From the NCBI GenBank assembly GCA_016704465.1, contig JADJAD010000006.1:409037-473036 (forward strand): DNA of 64,000 nt, read 5' to 3'. Position 1 is the first letter of the stretch; the number at the start of each line of letters is the position of its first letter. Of the stretch, positions 53,027 through 62,705 are shown piece by piece. The DNA comes from Gemmatimonadota bacterium (lineage in GTDB: Bacteria > Gemmatimonadota > Gemmatimonadetes > Gemmatimonadales > Gemmatimonadaceae). The notes below the pieces were generated by a model that saw only the letters and a list, made by a program, of their open reading frames with translations, searched no databases and was not told where the DNA came from. A program made the translations under genes and the position numbers.

Positions 53027-54577
53027 CTATCGCTCCAACTTGAACCCCGGGTCGATAGCCGGCCGGGTGGGCGCATTGGCCGCGAACCAACCGGTGAGGT
53101 ACATCCACTGCGCCATACGGGTCAACTTGGCGTAATCGATGTTCTCGGGCGTGTCACGCGTGGTGTGGTAGTCATCGTGCAGGTTGGTGGTGTACATCAG
53201 CGCCGGGATGTTCAGTCGCGCGTAGGGCACGTGGTCGCTGCGGAAGTACCACCCTTCGGGATGGGTCGGCCGATCCCAGAGCGAGTCGAGCGTGAACTTC
53301 CCGGTCAGGGCGTTCGCGCGCAGCGCCATGGCGACCAGGTCAGTCGAGTTGCGGTGCGGCGGCTGCGCGCCGAGCACGCTCGCCGAGTCGGGATGGTTGC
53401 GGCCGATCATGTCGCCGTTGAGCACGGCGACGATCTGCGGCAGAGGGACGACAGGATGCGCCGCATGGTAGCGGGAGCCCAGCAGCCCGCGTTCTTCCGA
53501 CCCGTGGTGCACGAACAGCACCGATCGCCTGCCGGGCTGGCGCTTGAAGGCGCGCGCCGCCGCGAAGAGCGCTACGCTGACCGACCCGTTGTCGTCGGCC
53601 CCTGCCCAGACCGAGTCGCCGTCCACGACGAAGCGCACGCCGTTGGCGTCCTGGTGGGAGCTGAAGAGCACGTACTCGTTGCGCAGGACGGGATCGGTCC
53701 CGCGCACCACCCCGATAATGTTGACGGACGGCGTCTCGAACCGCTCGAGCCGCACGTGGATCTGCGCCAAAGGCGCGCGCGCCAGCGCGGCACCCATGGC
53801 TGCGCGCACGAGGAAGGCCGGGGTCGGTCCCTCGCCTAACGCCGGCGGCGGCGCCACCCGTTCGGGCTGACCGGCAAAGCGTGGCGCGGCGCGATCCACG
53901 TCGTAGGAGCCGCGCGAGCGCATGGTCGCGAAGGCGTCGAACGCCTCGTCGCTCCGCGGGTCGGCCACCAACAGGATCGCCGCCGCACCGCGCCGGGCCA
54001 GGCGACGGGTCATTCCCGCGACGGCGGCATCGACATAGCGCACCGAGGCCGGATAACTGTTGGCGCGAATCGTGGCTGGATCCGGGGGAATCACCGGGGT
54101 CGCGACGAGCTTGCCGCGCACATCGACTGTGGTGTCGCTGGCGTCGGCGAGCCAGAACACGGGCGCTGAAATTTCCGCCGGCACCACGCCTAGCGGCGTG
54201 ATGTCATGGAAGGGCGTGAGCTGCTGGCCACCGACCTCCACGCGGCTCGCGGTCGTGGACACGCGGGTGCGGACGATGTTGAACCACTGGAAGTAGGTGC
54301 CATCATCGCCCAGCGGCGTCAGGCCGATCTCGCGGTACTGGTCGGCCACCCAGATCGAGGCGCGCAGTTCATCGTTCGTCCCTCCCTCGCGCCCGCGCAT
54401 GGCATCGGACGCCATGGCATACAGGTCGCGCTTGAGGTCGGCCTCGCGGATGGCCGCCATGGCCGCGGGGACCTCGGAAGCGCGTCGCGAGGGCTGCGCC
54501 GAAACGAGAGCAGGAGCGGCAGCCGCCGAAATGGCGACCCCGCGCAGGAGTCGGAGCGCGTGCTGGGCGAGCGGCAT
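53027..54577 (-). CDS. Secreted M28-family zinc peptidase
   Basis: A 516-residue protein with a signal peptide (LLRGVAISAAAAPALVSAQ). A PA-like insert (about 120-280) precedes the catalytic half. Metal-ligand motifs are seen in order: SSHQDANG, GADDNGSVS, GSEERGLLGS, NGDMIGR and DDYHTTRDTPENIDY. This is the pattern of M28 aminopeptidase/carboxypeptidase Q-like enzymes. It is convergent with the cyclase gene. The cleavage specificity is unknown. Confidence 0.9.
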   Translation of the reverse strand: MPLAQHALRLLRGVAISAAAAPALVSAQPSRRASEVPAAMAAIREADLKRDLYAMASDAMRGREGGTNDELRASIWVADQYREIGLTPLGDDGTYFQWFNIVRTRVSTTASRVEVGGQQLTPFHDITPLGVVPAEISAPVFWLADASDTTVDVRGKLVATPVIPPDPATIRANSYPASVRYVDAAVAGMTRRLARRGAAAILLVADPRSDEAFDAFATMRSRGSYDVDRAAPRFAGQPERVAPPPALGEGPTPAFLVRAAMGAALARAPLAQIHVRLERFETPSVNIIGVVRGTDPVLRNEYVLFSSHQDANGVRFVVDGDSVWAGADDNGSVSVALFAAARAFKRQPGRRSVLFVHHGSEERGLLGSRYHAAHPVVPLPQIVAVLNGDMIGRNHPDSASVLGAQPPHRNSTDLVAMALRANALTGKFTLDSLWDRPTHPEGWYFRSDHVPYARLNIPALMYTTNLHDDYHTTRDTPENIDYAKLTRMAQWMYLTGWFAANAPTRPAIDPGFKLER

Positions 54578-54711
54578 GTGCAGATCCACGGGGCGAGGGA
54601 ATACGGGTCGCCAAAACTCGCCGCCCGATGTTGCGCGCGCCATGGGGTGGTCGCGACGTGCTCACGGCGTGCTCACGGCGTGCGCTGGCGGCGCAACCCG
54701 GGACGCCGAGG

Positions 54712-56892
54712 TTACCGCGCGAAGATCGTCAGCACCCCGGTCGCCGGAATCGCAGTCGTCAGGTTTTGTCCCGCGGTCACCGCCACATCGGGAAGCGCCT
54801 GCATGTAGGCGTTCGCGGTGGTGAAGTCGACGCCGTAGGTCCCCGCCGGCAGTCCGCCGACGGTGAACGCGCCCCCGGCGTTGGCCTTCACCACCACGGT
54901 GTACGTGCCGTTCGGGTTGCGGAAGGCCACCGGTTCCCACTGCGCCTCGGTCGAGGTGGCGCCGACCCGCACCGCGCCTAACGCGACGTACCGGAAGTAC
55001 TGCCGCAGGTATTTCGTCATCTCCCCGGTCCGCACGTCGGGGGTGTTCTTCCCGAGCGACGCCCCGTAGATGGGAAAGTAGTTCCCGCCGGTGTCGCGGT
55101 CGCCGCAGAAGGAGAGGCCGAACTGCTCCCAGGCCGAGACGTTGGCGAGGGTGAGGTCCTCGTGCAGGTGCTCGTAGCCGCTCCCTCCGTGCTCGAGCAT
55201 GGACGTGCGCACCCCGAACGTCGCGGCGCGCTGGGCGATGCCGCGCAGCTGGGTCGCGGTGGGCGCGGTGCCGTAGCGGTGGTACGAGAACTCGTTGAGC
55301 GCCTGCGGCGCCCCGGGCACGAGCATCATCTGGTCGAAGAACGGGAGGCTCGGCGTGGCCTGGCTGACGCTCGGTCCGACAAACTGTGGAAAGAATCCTG
55401 CCTGGTTGAGACGCCGCTTGGCCGCGACCATGGCCTGGCCGACGTGCGTCCCATTCCACGTGCCGAGGTTGGGTTCGTTGATCACCTCGAGCGAGTTGGG
55501 GACCCAGCCGTAGCGCTGTTGCAGGTGCTGGAAGGCCGCGAGTGCGAGCTCGGCGTACTCCTCGGGGTCATTGCGGTGCAGGTCGCCGGAGTTGGCGCCG
55601 GTGTACACGAGGTTGAGCCAGAACCCCTCGCCACGCGCGGCGAGCCGCTGCTTCAGCGGGACGACCAGCTCGTCGATCGTGTAGTCGAGATACCCCCAGT
55701 TGAAGCCGGCAGGATTCATCACGAACGGATCGTTGTTGTCGTTGACGACCTGGAACCAGAACACCTTCCACTGGTTGAACGTGAGCTGGCCGGCCTTGAA
55801 CGGGATGAACTGGTCCACCGGGTTCTCATAGCCGTTGCGCAGCGCGATGCGGATGCGGTTGATCCCCAGCTCGTTGGCGGCCCGGTCGAGCACGTTGTTC
55901 TTGTAGGTCGCGTACGCGCGCGGGTCGCATTCGGCCTGGCCGATCTCGGCCAGCGCCTCCCAACCGGCCATGGTCTGGAACTGCTGCGCCCCGTTGACCG
56001 TGATGATGGCCGGGTTGTTGTTGGGGGCGGTCACGGTGACGGTGGCGCTCCCCTGTCGCCCCTCGGCAGTGGCCGTGATCGTGACCGGTCCGCCAGCTGC
56101 TACGCCGGTGACCACGCCCGCGGAGGAGACCGTGGCCACCGCGTTGCTGGCACTCGTCCACGTGACTGGACGACCGGTGAGTACGTTGTTGCTGGCGTCG
56201 CGCAGGGTGGCGGTGAGCGTGCTGGTGCCGCCGACCAGGAGCGAGAGCGACGACGGGGCGACCGTCACGGTGGCGACGGTGGACGTCTGCACGCTGATGG
56301 TCGCGGTCCCGGTGCGCCCTTCGCTGAGGGCCGAAATGGTCACCGGGCCGCCGACCGCGATGCCCGTCACGAGCCCGGCCGACGAGACGGTGGCGACGGC
56401 CGTGTTCGACGAGGACCACGTCACCGTGCGTCCCGCGAGCGCTCCGCCGGCCGCATCCCGCAGGGTGGCGGCGAACTGGACCCCGCCCCCAACCGTCACG
56501 GTCGCGGCACTCGGCGTGAGCGTGACCGACGCCACCGGGGCGGGCGTGACGGTGGCCTGTGCCACCCCGGCACGGCCGTCCACGGACGCGCTGATGGCGA
56601 CGGGTCCGCCAGCTCTCACGCCGGTGATCATGCCCGACGCCGAGACCGTCGCGACCGATACGTCGGTCGAACTCCACGTGACCGTGCGCCCGCTCATCGG
56701 ATTGCCCGAGGCATCACGTGGCGTCGCCGTGAGCTGGCCGGCGCCCCCCACCTCGATCGCTATGGCCGACGGCGACACGGAAACGGACGCCACGGTCGCC
56801 ACCGGGGGAACGAATGTCGAGTCCCCGCCGCCGGAGCACGCCAGTGCAGCGGTCACGCTGACCAAACTGAAGAAAGCACTTCTATATCGCAT
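54712..56892 (-). CDS. Lipoprotein with three Big_2 domains and a clan GH-A glycoside hydrolase domain
   Basis: A 726-residue lipoprotein (SVTAALAC). Three bacterial Ig-like Big_2 domains follow (about 35-112, 115-195, 200-285; each with VTWSS-x-AVATVS and GGPVTISA). A TIM-barrel glycosidase domain occupies about 295-640: acid/base Glu in EVINEPNLGTW and probable nucleophile Glu in SMLEHGGSGYEH. A small beta domain ends it. This resembles GH30/GH39/GH5-type enzymes; the exact family cannot be fixed by eye. It acts on an extracellular polysaccharide at the surface. 56893-57487 upstream holds no recognisable gene. Confidence 0.78.
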   Translation of the reverse strand: MRYRSAFFSLVSVTAALACSGGGDSTFVPPVATVASVSVSPSAIAIEVGGAGQLTATPRDASGNPMSGRTVTWSSTDVSVATVSASGMITGVRAGGPVAISASVDGRAGVAQATVTPAPVASVTLTPSAATVTVGGGVQFAATLRDAAGGALAGRTVTWSSSNTAVATVSSAGLVTGIAVGGPVTISALSEGRTGTATISVQTSTVATVTVAPSSLSLLVGGTSTLTATLRDASNNVLTGRPVTWTSASNAVATVSSAGVVTGVAAGGPVTITATAEGRQGSATVTVTAPNNNPAIITVNGAQQFQTMAGWEALAEIGQAECDPRAYATYKNNVLDRAANELGINRIRIALRNGYENPVDQFIPFKAGQLTFNQWKVFWFQVVNDNNDPFVMNPAGFNWGYLDYTIDELVVPLKQRLAARGEGFWLNLVYTGANSGDLHRNDPEEYAELALAAFQHLQQRYGWVPNSLEVINEPNLGTWNGTHVGQAMVAAKRRLNQAGFFPQFVGPSVSQATPSLPFFDQMMLVPGAPQALNEFSYHRYGTAPTATQLRGIAQRAATFGVRTSMLEHGGSGYEHLHEDLTLANVSAWEQFGLSFCGDRDTGGNYFPIYGASLGKNTPDVRTGEMTKYLRQYFRYVALGAVRVGATSTEAQWEPVAFRNPNGTYTVVVKANAGGAFTVGGLPAGTYGVDFTTANAYMQALPDVAVTAGQNLTTAIPATGVLTIFAR

Positions 56893-57487
56893 GCGTCTGT
56901 TTCCCTCATTGCGTAGTGGCTGCCCGGCCCGGCCGTCGCACCCGCATCGGGCGCTATTCGCGCTCCCGATCACTCCGGGGCAAGCGGCACCAACAGGCGG
57001 GGCGCGCACGGGTGATTCAAGCTGGCGCACCAAAGCGGGGACAACAAGAGATGCCCAGGCGGACCGAGTCGGGTCCCGCCAGCGCTCGGCGCGGCGGACT
57101 GGCCATGATCGTACACCGGGAACCTCCCGGATGCCCCGACTTGCCCCCACGAACTGAGGGACCGGTGCCGTGACGACCGGCGCGCGCGGTGGAACCGCAT
57201 CGGCTCGCGTACAACAGTGCGCGCCAGGACGCATTTGCACCGTGACCTGCGACACGCGCGCCCAGCCCCATCGTGGCTTCGGCGCGCCCCCTTGCCATAG
57301 GACCCCGTCGCGCGCACAATACCCTGACGGGCGACACTCCACGCCCAACCTCTTCGATCCTTCCCCAGCAAGGATCCCCGTGAGGCAAAGGGAAGAAGAC
57401 TCCCGGACGCGCGTCATGGCTTCCGTGGCCCGCCGCACTGCACCCGCTGGGGAGGTGGAGCTGCGGCATTCCACGTCGAGGCAGATC

Positions 57488-58237
57488 ATGACCAGGAACA
57501 GGGACTTCAAGCGCGTCGTTCGCGGCCGCATGAGCAAGACGGGCGAATCCTACACTGCCGCCCGCGCGTCACTGCTCGCGAAGACTCCGACAGGCAAGCC
57601 TGCGGGCACGACCACGGCCGAATCTCCCCCGTCGCCAACAGCACGAGGCGGAACCACCTCCGCACGACCGGCGCTCGACGCTGCGGCGCTCGCCGAACTC
57701 GCGGGGATGCGCAACGAGACGGTTGCCGCCAAGACCGGCTGCGGGTGGGAGAAATGGACGTACGTCCTCGACAAGTCGGGCGCGCACCGGTGGACCCACG
57801 CCGAGATCGCCCGACACGTCAGCACTACGTACAAGGTGTCGGGGTGGTGGGCGCAAACGGTAACCGTGGGTTACGAGCGAATCCGCGGACTGCGCGACAA
57901 GGGGCAGCGACGCAGCGGGAGTTACGAGGCCAGCAAGAGCCGCACGTATGCCGTGCCGGTGGAAACGCTGTTCGCGGCGTTCAGCGACGCCCGCCGGCGC
58001 GCCAAGTGGCTCCCCGACGTGAAGCCAGCGGTGCGCAAGGCGACCGACGGGCGCTCCATTCGCTTCACGTGGGACGACGGCACGTCGGTCACGGGGTGGT
58101 TCGACGCCAAGGGCGCGTCGAAGTCGACGGTGACGGTACAGCACACCCGGCTCACCTCGCGTGACGACGTTGATCGTCGCAAGGCGTACTGGGGAGGGCG
58201 CCTGGACGCGCTCGGCAACGCGCTCGCGAAGCGCTAG
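57488..58237 (+). CDS. DUF4287/SRPBCC-domain protein
   Basis: A 249-residue cytosolic protein. The N-terminus FKRVVRGRMSKTGESYTAARA is a known short motif, and the middle has GCGWEKWTYVLDKSGAHRWT and SGWWAQTVTVGYERIRG typical of DUF4287. The C-terminal about 120 residues are an AHSA1/SRPBCC-type lipid-binding fold (VETLFAAFSDARRRAKWLPD, IRFTWDDGTSVTGWF, VTVQHTRL). The function of this common family is not established; hydrophobic ligand binding is inferred from the fold. It is convergent with the repeat-protein gene, with three bases between stops. Confidence 0.78.
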   Translation: MTRNRDFKRVVRGRMSKTGESYTAARASLLAKTPTGKPAGTTTAESPPSPTARGGTTSARPALDAAALAELAGMRNETVAAKTGCGWEKWTYVLDKSGAHRWTHAEIARHVSTTYKVSGWWAQTVTVGYERIRGLRDKGQRRSGSYEASKSRTYAVPVETLFAAFSDARRRAKWLPDVKPAVRKATDGRSIRFTWDDGTSVTGWFDAKGASKSTVTVQHTRLTSRDDVDRRKAYWGGRLDALGNALAKR

Positions 58238-58240
58238 CGC

Positions 58241-59554
58241 CTAACGCGAACCCCAGTTCACGAACGGGAGGATCCGCCGCCCGGTCGGGTTCTCCCGCGC
58301 GATGTTCAGGAGCCCCAGCTGCACACCCTGCAGCTGACGGGTGTAATTGACGATGCCGATCGTCAGCCCGTGTGTCGTGCCCTGGATGTAGTTCACCGGG
58401 CTGATCGCGACTCCACGCAGCGTCCCGTCCTCGACAATGCGCACGGTGGCCCCGGCGAGCATGAGCCCCTCAAGCCGCTGTCCGCCGACGCCGAACCCGC
58501 CAATCGCGACGCCCTGGATCGTCGGGGCGCCGACGCCGAGGCCGGCGAGGCTGAGGTACTTGAGCGTTCCGCCGGCGCCCACGCCCACGCCGCCGACGAA
58601 GATCCCGGTCAGGTCGCCGCCGCCGCCGACCCCGACCCCACCGACGCCGATGCCAGAAAAGTCGCCGCCCAGCCCCGCCCCGAGCCCGCCGATGACGATC
58701 CCGCGTCCGCCCGACCCGGCGCCGACCCCCAATCCGCCGACCAGCACGCCGCTCAGCTCACCGCCGGTCCCGACGCCAAGGCCACCGATGGCGATTCCAC
58801 TCACCCCACCGCCCGATCCGATGCCAAGGCCCCCGATCCCGATGCCGCGAAGAAGGCCGCCAGCGCCGGCACCCAGCCCGCCGACCACGATCCCGTCCAC
58901 GTTCCCGGCGGCCCCCGCGCCGAGGCCGCCGAAAAGCATGCCGTCCAGGTCACCACCCGCTCCGGCGCCGAGACCGGCTGCAATCATCCCGCGTGCGCTT
59001 CCGGCCACCCCCGCCCCCGCCCCGGCGACGAGGATGCCGTCCAGTTCCCCAGCGGAACCCGCGCCCAATCCCGCGATCATGATCCCGGACACGTCGCTTC
59101 CAGCGCCGAGCCCGAGGGCCGCCACGCCCATACCGCTGAGCTTCCGGGTGGCCGAGATCCCGCCACCGATCTGGATGCCGCGCACGGAGCGCCCACCAGT
59201 GAACGGAAGCGCCAGTGCAACGCCAGTGATCTCGCCATCACCCCCTCGTCGCGGCCCCCAAATCGTTGCGTTGATGCCGGTTACCTCCCGCAGCCTCGTG
59301 TCGCGAAAGTTGAGCCGGACTCCCGTCCACTCCCGCGAATCGCCGATGCTCAGTCCGACCTTGTTGATCCCGATGTTGAGCGCCCGGTCTCCATCCTGGG
59401 CAAGGACGACGCGCGGAGAGGCGAGCAGGATCAGGACGAGCGTCGCCAGCAGGGTCGCAACCGTGACGACGATGCGTACGGCGGGAGATCCGAGAGGTCG
59501 CGCAGGAGCGGCGGTCATTCGCGCGGAGCGAGGTCGATGGGAGCGCGGGCTCAT
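58241..59554 (-). CDS. Glycine-rich LA_2272-type surface repeat protein
   Basis: A 437-residue protein with a signal peptide or anchor (VVTVATLLATLVLILLASPRVVLAQ). About 14 tandem repeats of 15-17 residues (pattern GGLGAGAGGDLSGIxV) fill residues about 115-360. They should form a regular beta-solenoid or barrel-like surface. The C-terminus THGLTIGIVNYTRQLQGVQL, then GLLNIARENPTGRRILPFVN, is the hallmark of LA_2272-family surface repeat proteins. Function unknown. GAAGG before ATG 59554 supports that start over 59518. 59640-59989 upstream is empty. Confidence 0.78.
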   Translation of the reverse strand: MSPRSHRPRSARMTAAPARPLGSPAVRIVVTVATLLATLVLILLASPRVVLAQDGDRALNIGINKVGLSIGDSREWTGVRLNFRDTRLREVTGINATIWGPRRGGDGEITGVALALPFTGGRSVRGIQIGGGISATRKLSGMGVAALGLGAGSDVSGIMIAGLGAGSAGELDGILVAGAGAGVAGSARGMIAAGLGAGAGGDLDGMLFGGLGAGAAGNVDGIVVGGLGAGAGGLLRGIGIGGLGIGSGGGVSGIAIGGLGVGTGGELSGVLVGGLGVGAGSGGRGIVIGGLGAGLGGDFSGIGVGGVGVGGGGDLTGIFVGGVGVGAGGTLKYLSLAGLGVGAPTIQGVAIGGFGVGGQRLEGLMLAGATVRIVEDGTLRGVAISPVNYIQGTTHGLTIGIVNYTRQLQGVQLGLLNIARENPTGRRILPFVNWGSR

Positions 59555-59989
59555 GGCGGGCCTTCGGGCAATGGGTCGAGTGGCGGCGTGGACAGCGCAC
59601 GGATACGGCGCGGGTGAGGCGCGACGCGACGGCACGATGCGGCGAGTTGAGACGTTCTAGCCTACGAGCCTGGAGCGGGAGAAGGTTTCAGCCTCGTACC
59701 ATCGCAACTCCTGACCTTGCATACAGCTAGAGGCCGTCGCAGGATGAGTCGACGGCGTCTGGCCACTGTGGAGAACCGGCGCTCGGGCCATGCGTTCTGC
59801 GGAGGCGTCGCTCGTCAGCTCAGCGAATGCAGAAACCAGACGGCGGGGTCGGCTGTTGTACTAGGGCCATGGCGGTGGTGACCCACCGTCGGATCACGCC
59901 ACGTTGGAGGCGACACGTGCAGGTAGCGGTGGAAGGGAACGCCCAGTCCCGCTCGCGGGACGGCGACAGGACCGCTGCGTGAGCAGCGC

Positions 59990-60964
59990 ATGACGCGCGT
60001 CCCGCAATGGCTTCGGCAATCGCTGGTCTTCGCCGGCGCATGGCACCTGGTGCTCGGCGCCTCGATCATGATCGCGCCGGGGACCTTCTTTACCCTCACG
60101 GGGCTCGCTCACCCGAACTACGTGCAGATGTGGCAGGGGGCGGGGTTGCTGGCGGCGGTCATGGGGATCGGCTATGCCATCGCCGCCCGCAATCCGCTCC
60201 GCTACTGGCCGGTCATCCTGATCGGGCTCATTCCCAAGATCATCTCGCCGATCGGCGTGGTGTGGGACTTTTGGCAGCGAGAATTGCCCACCGCACTCGG
60301 CACGCTCGTGCTCGTGAACGACGTCGTCTGGTGGGTCCCGTTCTCGATGCTGCTCTGGTACGCCGTGCGCGAGGAGGCGGCGGGCGAGTACCCACGCTCG
60401 ATCTACCACGGCACCCCGCGTGACGCGATGGCCAACGCCATCACCAACCACGGCGAGTCGCTGCTGCAGCTGTCGGAGGTCGAACCCTTGATGGTCGTCT
60501 TCGTGCGGCACAGCGGGTGCATTTTCTGTCGCGAGACGCTGAGTGAGCTCCACACGCTGCGTGCCGCCATCGACGAGACCGGAGTCGGGCTGGTGGTCGT
60601 GCACATGGACATGCCCGACGAGGGCGAGGCGCTGATCGAGCGTTACGGGCTGGACGGGGTGGACGTGATCAGCGACCCGCTGCGTGAGCTGTACCAGGCG
60701 TTCCACCTGCAACAGGGGTCGTTCACCCAGCTCTTCGGTCCGCGGGTTCTCGCGCGCGGGTTCGTCGCCACGCTCAAGGGGCACTTGCCGGGGTGGTTCG
60801 TGGGCGATGCGCTGCAGATGCCGGGGGCGTTTGTGGTGTCGCACGGCGCGATCCTGCGTGCCTACCGCCACACGTCGGCCGGGGACCGTCCCGATTACCT
60901 GGCGCTGGCCACGGGGGAGTGTGACCTCCCGAACCAGTCGAACCGCGGCGACTCCGCTGCCTGA
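59990..60964 (+). CDS. Membrane protein with C-terminal thioredoxin-like (peroxiredoxin-like) domain
   Basis: A 324-residue protein. The N-terminal 130 residues hold about four membrane segments (LVFAGAWHLVLGASIMIAP, AGLLAAVMGIGYAIA, YWPVILIGLIPKIISP, DVVWWVPFSMLLWYAV). Residues about 150-315 are a PRXL2/AhpC-TSA-like thioredoxin fold with the redox motif SGCIFCRE (C-x-x-C) and VVVHMDMPDEGEAL. The fused architecture suggests a membrane-anchored thiol oxidoreductase facing the cytosol. A photolyase gene follows after 30 bases, so the two are likely co-expressed. Confidence 0.78.
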   Translation: MTRVPQWLRQSLVFAGAWHLVLGASIMIAPGTFFTLTGLAHPNYVQMWQGAGLLAAVMGIGYAIAARNPLRYWPVILIGLIPKIISPIGVVWDFWQRELPTALGTLVLVNDVVWWVPFSMLLWYAVREEAAGEYPRSIYHGTPRDAMANAITNHGESLLQLSEVEPLMVVFVRHSGCIFCRETLSELHTLRAAIDETGVGLVVVHMDMPDEGEALIERYGLDGVDVISDPLRELYQAFHLQQGSFTQLFGPRVLARGFVATLKGHLPGWFVGDALQMPGAFVVSHGAILRAYRHTSAGDRPDYLALATGECDLPNQSNRGDSAA

Positions 60965-60994
60965 CGAGCCTGACGAGCCGGAGGAGCCGGCGAC

Positions 60995-62587
60995 GTGGCG
61001 TCGGCGCCAGATCTGGCGCCCGATCTGGAGCCCGCGCGCCGGCCCGGGACGCTCTGGTTCGTCCTCGGTGACCAGCTCGACCCGGAGTTCGCGGTCTTTC
61101 GCCGACACTTCCGCAAGTCGCGCGACGTGGTCCTGATGGCCGAAGTCGTCGAGGAGTCCCGACATGTCGCCAGCCACAAGCAACGCACGGCGCTCTTCCT
61201 GAGTGCGATGCGGCATTTTGCCGAGCTGTTGCGCGCGCGCGGCGTGACCGTGCGCTACGTGGCGCTCGACGACCCGGACAACACGCAGTCGCTGGACGGG
61301 GAGCTGCGGCGGGCGGTGGCAGCGGTCGCCCCACGCCGCATCGCCGCGATCCGGGCTGGCGAGTGGCGCGTGCACCGGATGCTGGAACTGACAAGCCACG
61401 ACCTGCGCCTCCCGCTCGTCGTGCACGAGGATCCGCACTTCCTCACGACCCCCGACGAGTTCAACGCGTGGGCAGCGGGTCGGAAGGAGCTGGTGATGGA
61501 GCACTTCTACCGAGCCATGCGCCGGCAGCTCGATGTGCTCATCACGCCGGAGGGCAAGCCGGAGGGAGGCGCGTGGAACTATGACGCCAGCAACCGGAAG
61601 AAGTTCAAGGGAGACCGCTCGGCACTTCCGGCGCGGGTGCAGCACGCACCGGACCGGATCACGACCGAGGTGTTGCAGCTGGTGACCGACCGGCTGGGCG
61701 ACCTGCCCGGTTCGCTGGAGGGGTTCAACTGGCCGGTGACTCGCGAGCAAGCGCTGGCCGAGCTGCACGACTTCGTGCAGCACCGCCTCGCTCACTTCGG
61801 CGACTACCAGGACGCGATGGTGACCGGGGAGCCGTGGATGTACCACTCCCTGCTCTCGGTGCCGCTCAACCTCAAGCTGCTGGACCCGCGCGAGGTGGTA
61901 CGGCTGGCGGTGGAGGCGTATCGGCGCGGGGTGGCGCCGCTGAATGCCGTGGAGGGATTCGTGCGGCAGGTGATCGGGTGGCGCGAGTTCATCCGCGGCG
62001 TGTACTGGCGCGAGGGAATGGACTACGCGCAGCGCAACGCGTTGGAGCAACGCCGCACGCTGCCGACGCTGTACTGGACCGGCGAGACGGAGATGCAGTG
62101 CCTGCGCGAGTCGGTCGGCGATGTGCTGCAACGGGGCTACGGACACCACATCCAGCGGCTCATGGTCACCGGCAACTTCGCCATGATGGCCGGGGTGCAT
62201 CCGCGGGCAATCAGCGACTGGTACCTCGGCATGTATGTCGATGCCGTCGACTGGGTGACACTGCCCAACACCCTCGGCATGTCGCAGCATGCGGATGGCG
62301 GGGTGGTCGGGACAAAGCCGTACGCGGCGAGCGGACGCTACATCGAGAAGATGGGCGATTACTGCGCCGGGTGTCGCTACGAGCCGGGAGTGCGCACAGG
62401 CGAGACGGCGTGTCCGTTCACCACCTTTTACTGGGACTTCCTGATCCGGCACCGCCCGCGTTTCGCCACCAATCGTCGCATGGCACTCCCGCTGACGCAC
62501 CTCGAGCGCATGGACGCGGTGGAGAAGCGGGAGATTGTCGAGTGGGCAGAGGTCGTGCGTGATCGGCTGGGCATGGCGCCCGAGTAA
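60995..62587 (+). CDS. FeS-type bacterial cryptochrome/(6-4) photolyase (PhrB family)
   Basis: A 530-residue photolyase-related protein. The N-terminal Rossmann domain begins TLWFVLGDQLDPEF. The FAD-binding half has EGFNWPVTREQALAEL, RQVIGWREFIRGVYW and NFAMMAGVHPRAISDWYL. Four Cys in EMQCLRES and DYCAGCRYEPGVRTGETAC match the 4Fe-4S ligands of the FeS-BCP group, which repairs UV (6-4) photoproducts or acts as a blue-light sensor. The start is GTG with GGAGGA upstream; no better ATG is in frame. It follows the thioredoxin-fold membrane protein gene. Confidence 0.92.
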   Translation: MASAPDLAPDLEPARRPGTLWFVLGDQLDPEFAVFRRHFRKSRDVVLMAEVVEESRHVASHKQRTALFLSAMRHFAELLRARGVTVRYVALDDPDNTQSLDGELRRAVAAVAPRRIAAIRAGEWRVHRMLELTSHDLRLPLVVHEDPHFLTTPDEFNAWAAGRKELVMEHFYRAMRRQLDVLITPEGKPEGGAWNYDASNRKKFKGDRSALPARVQHAPDRITTEVLQLVTDRLGDLPGSLEGFNWPVTREQALAELHDFVQHRLAHFGDYQDAMVTGEPWMYHSLLSVPLNLKLLDPREVVRLAVEAYRRGVAPLNAVEGFVRQVIGWREFIRGVYWREGMDYAQRNALEQRRTLPTLYWTGETEMQCLRESVGDVLQRGYGHHIQRLMVTGNFAMMAGVHPRAISDWYLGMYVDAVDWVTLPNTLGMSQHADGGVVGTKPYAASGRYIEKMGDYCAGCRYEPGVRTGETACPFTTFYWDFLIRHRPRFATNRRMALPLTHLERMDAVEKREIVEWAEVVRDRLGMAPE

Positions 62588-62628
62588 CGCGCTCGCTTAT
62601 GACGCGCTCGCTTGTGACGCGCTCCCTT
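62585..62628. repeat. Three 14-15 base direct repeats
   Basis: TAACGCGCTCGCTT, ATGACGCGCTCGCTT and GTGACGCGCTCCCTT follow one another directly after the photolyase stop. Confidence 0.6.
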
Positions 62629-62705
62629 TCGTCGTGCACTGCGCGGTGTTAGCTCACTCGGCGCCCGCATTCTGCGGTCGGTCGCCCCTGCCTCCCCCCC
62701 TCCCC

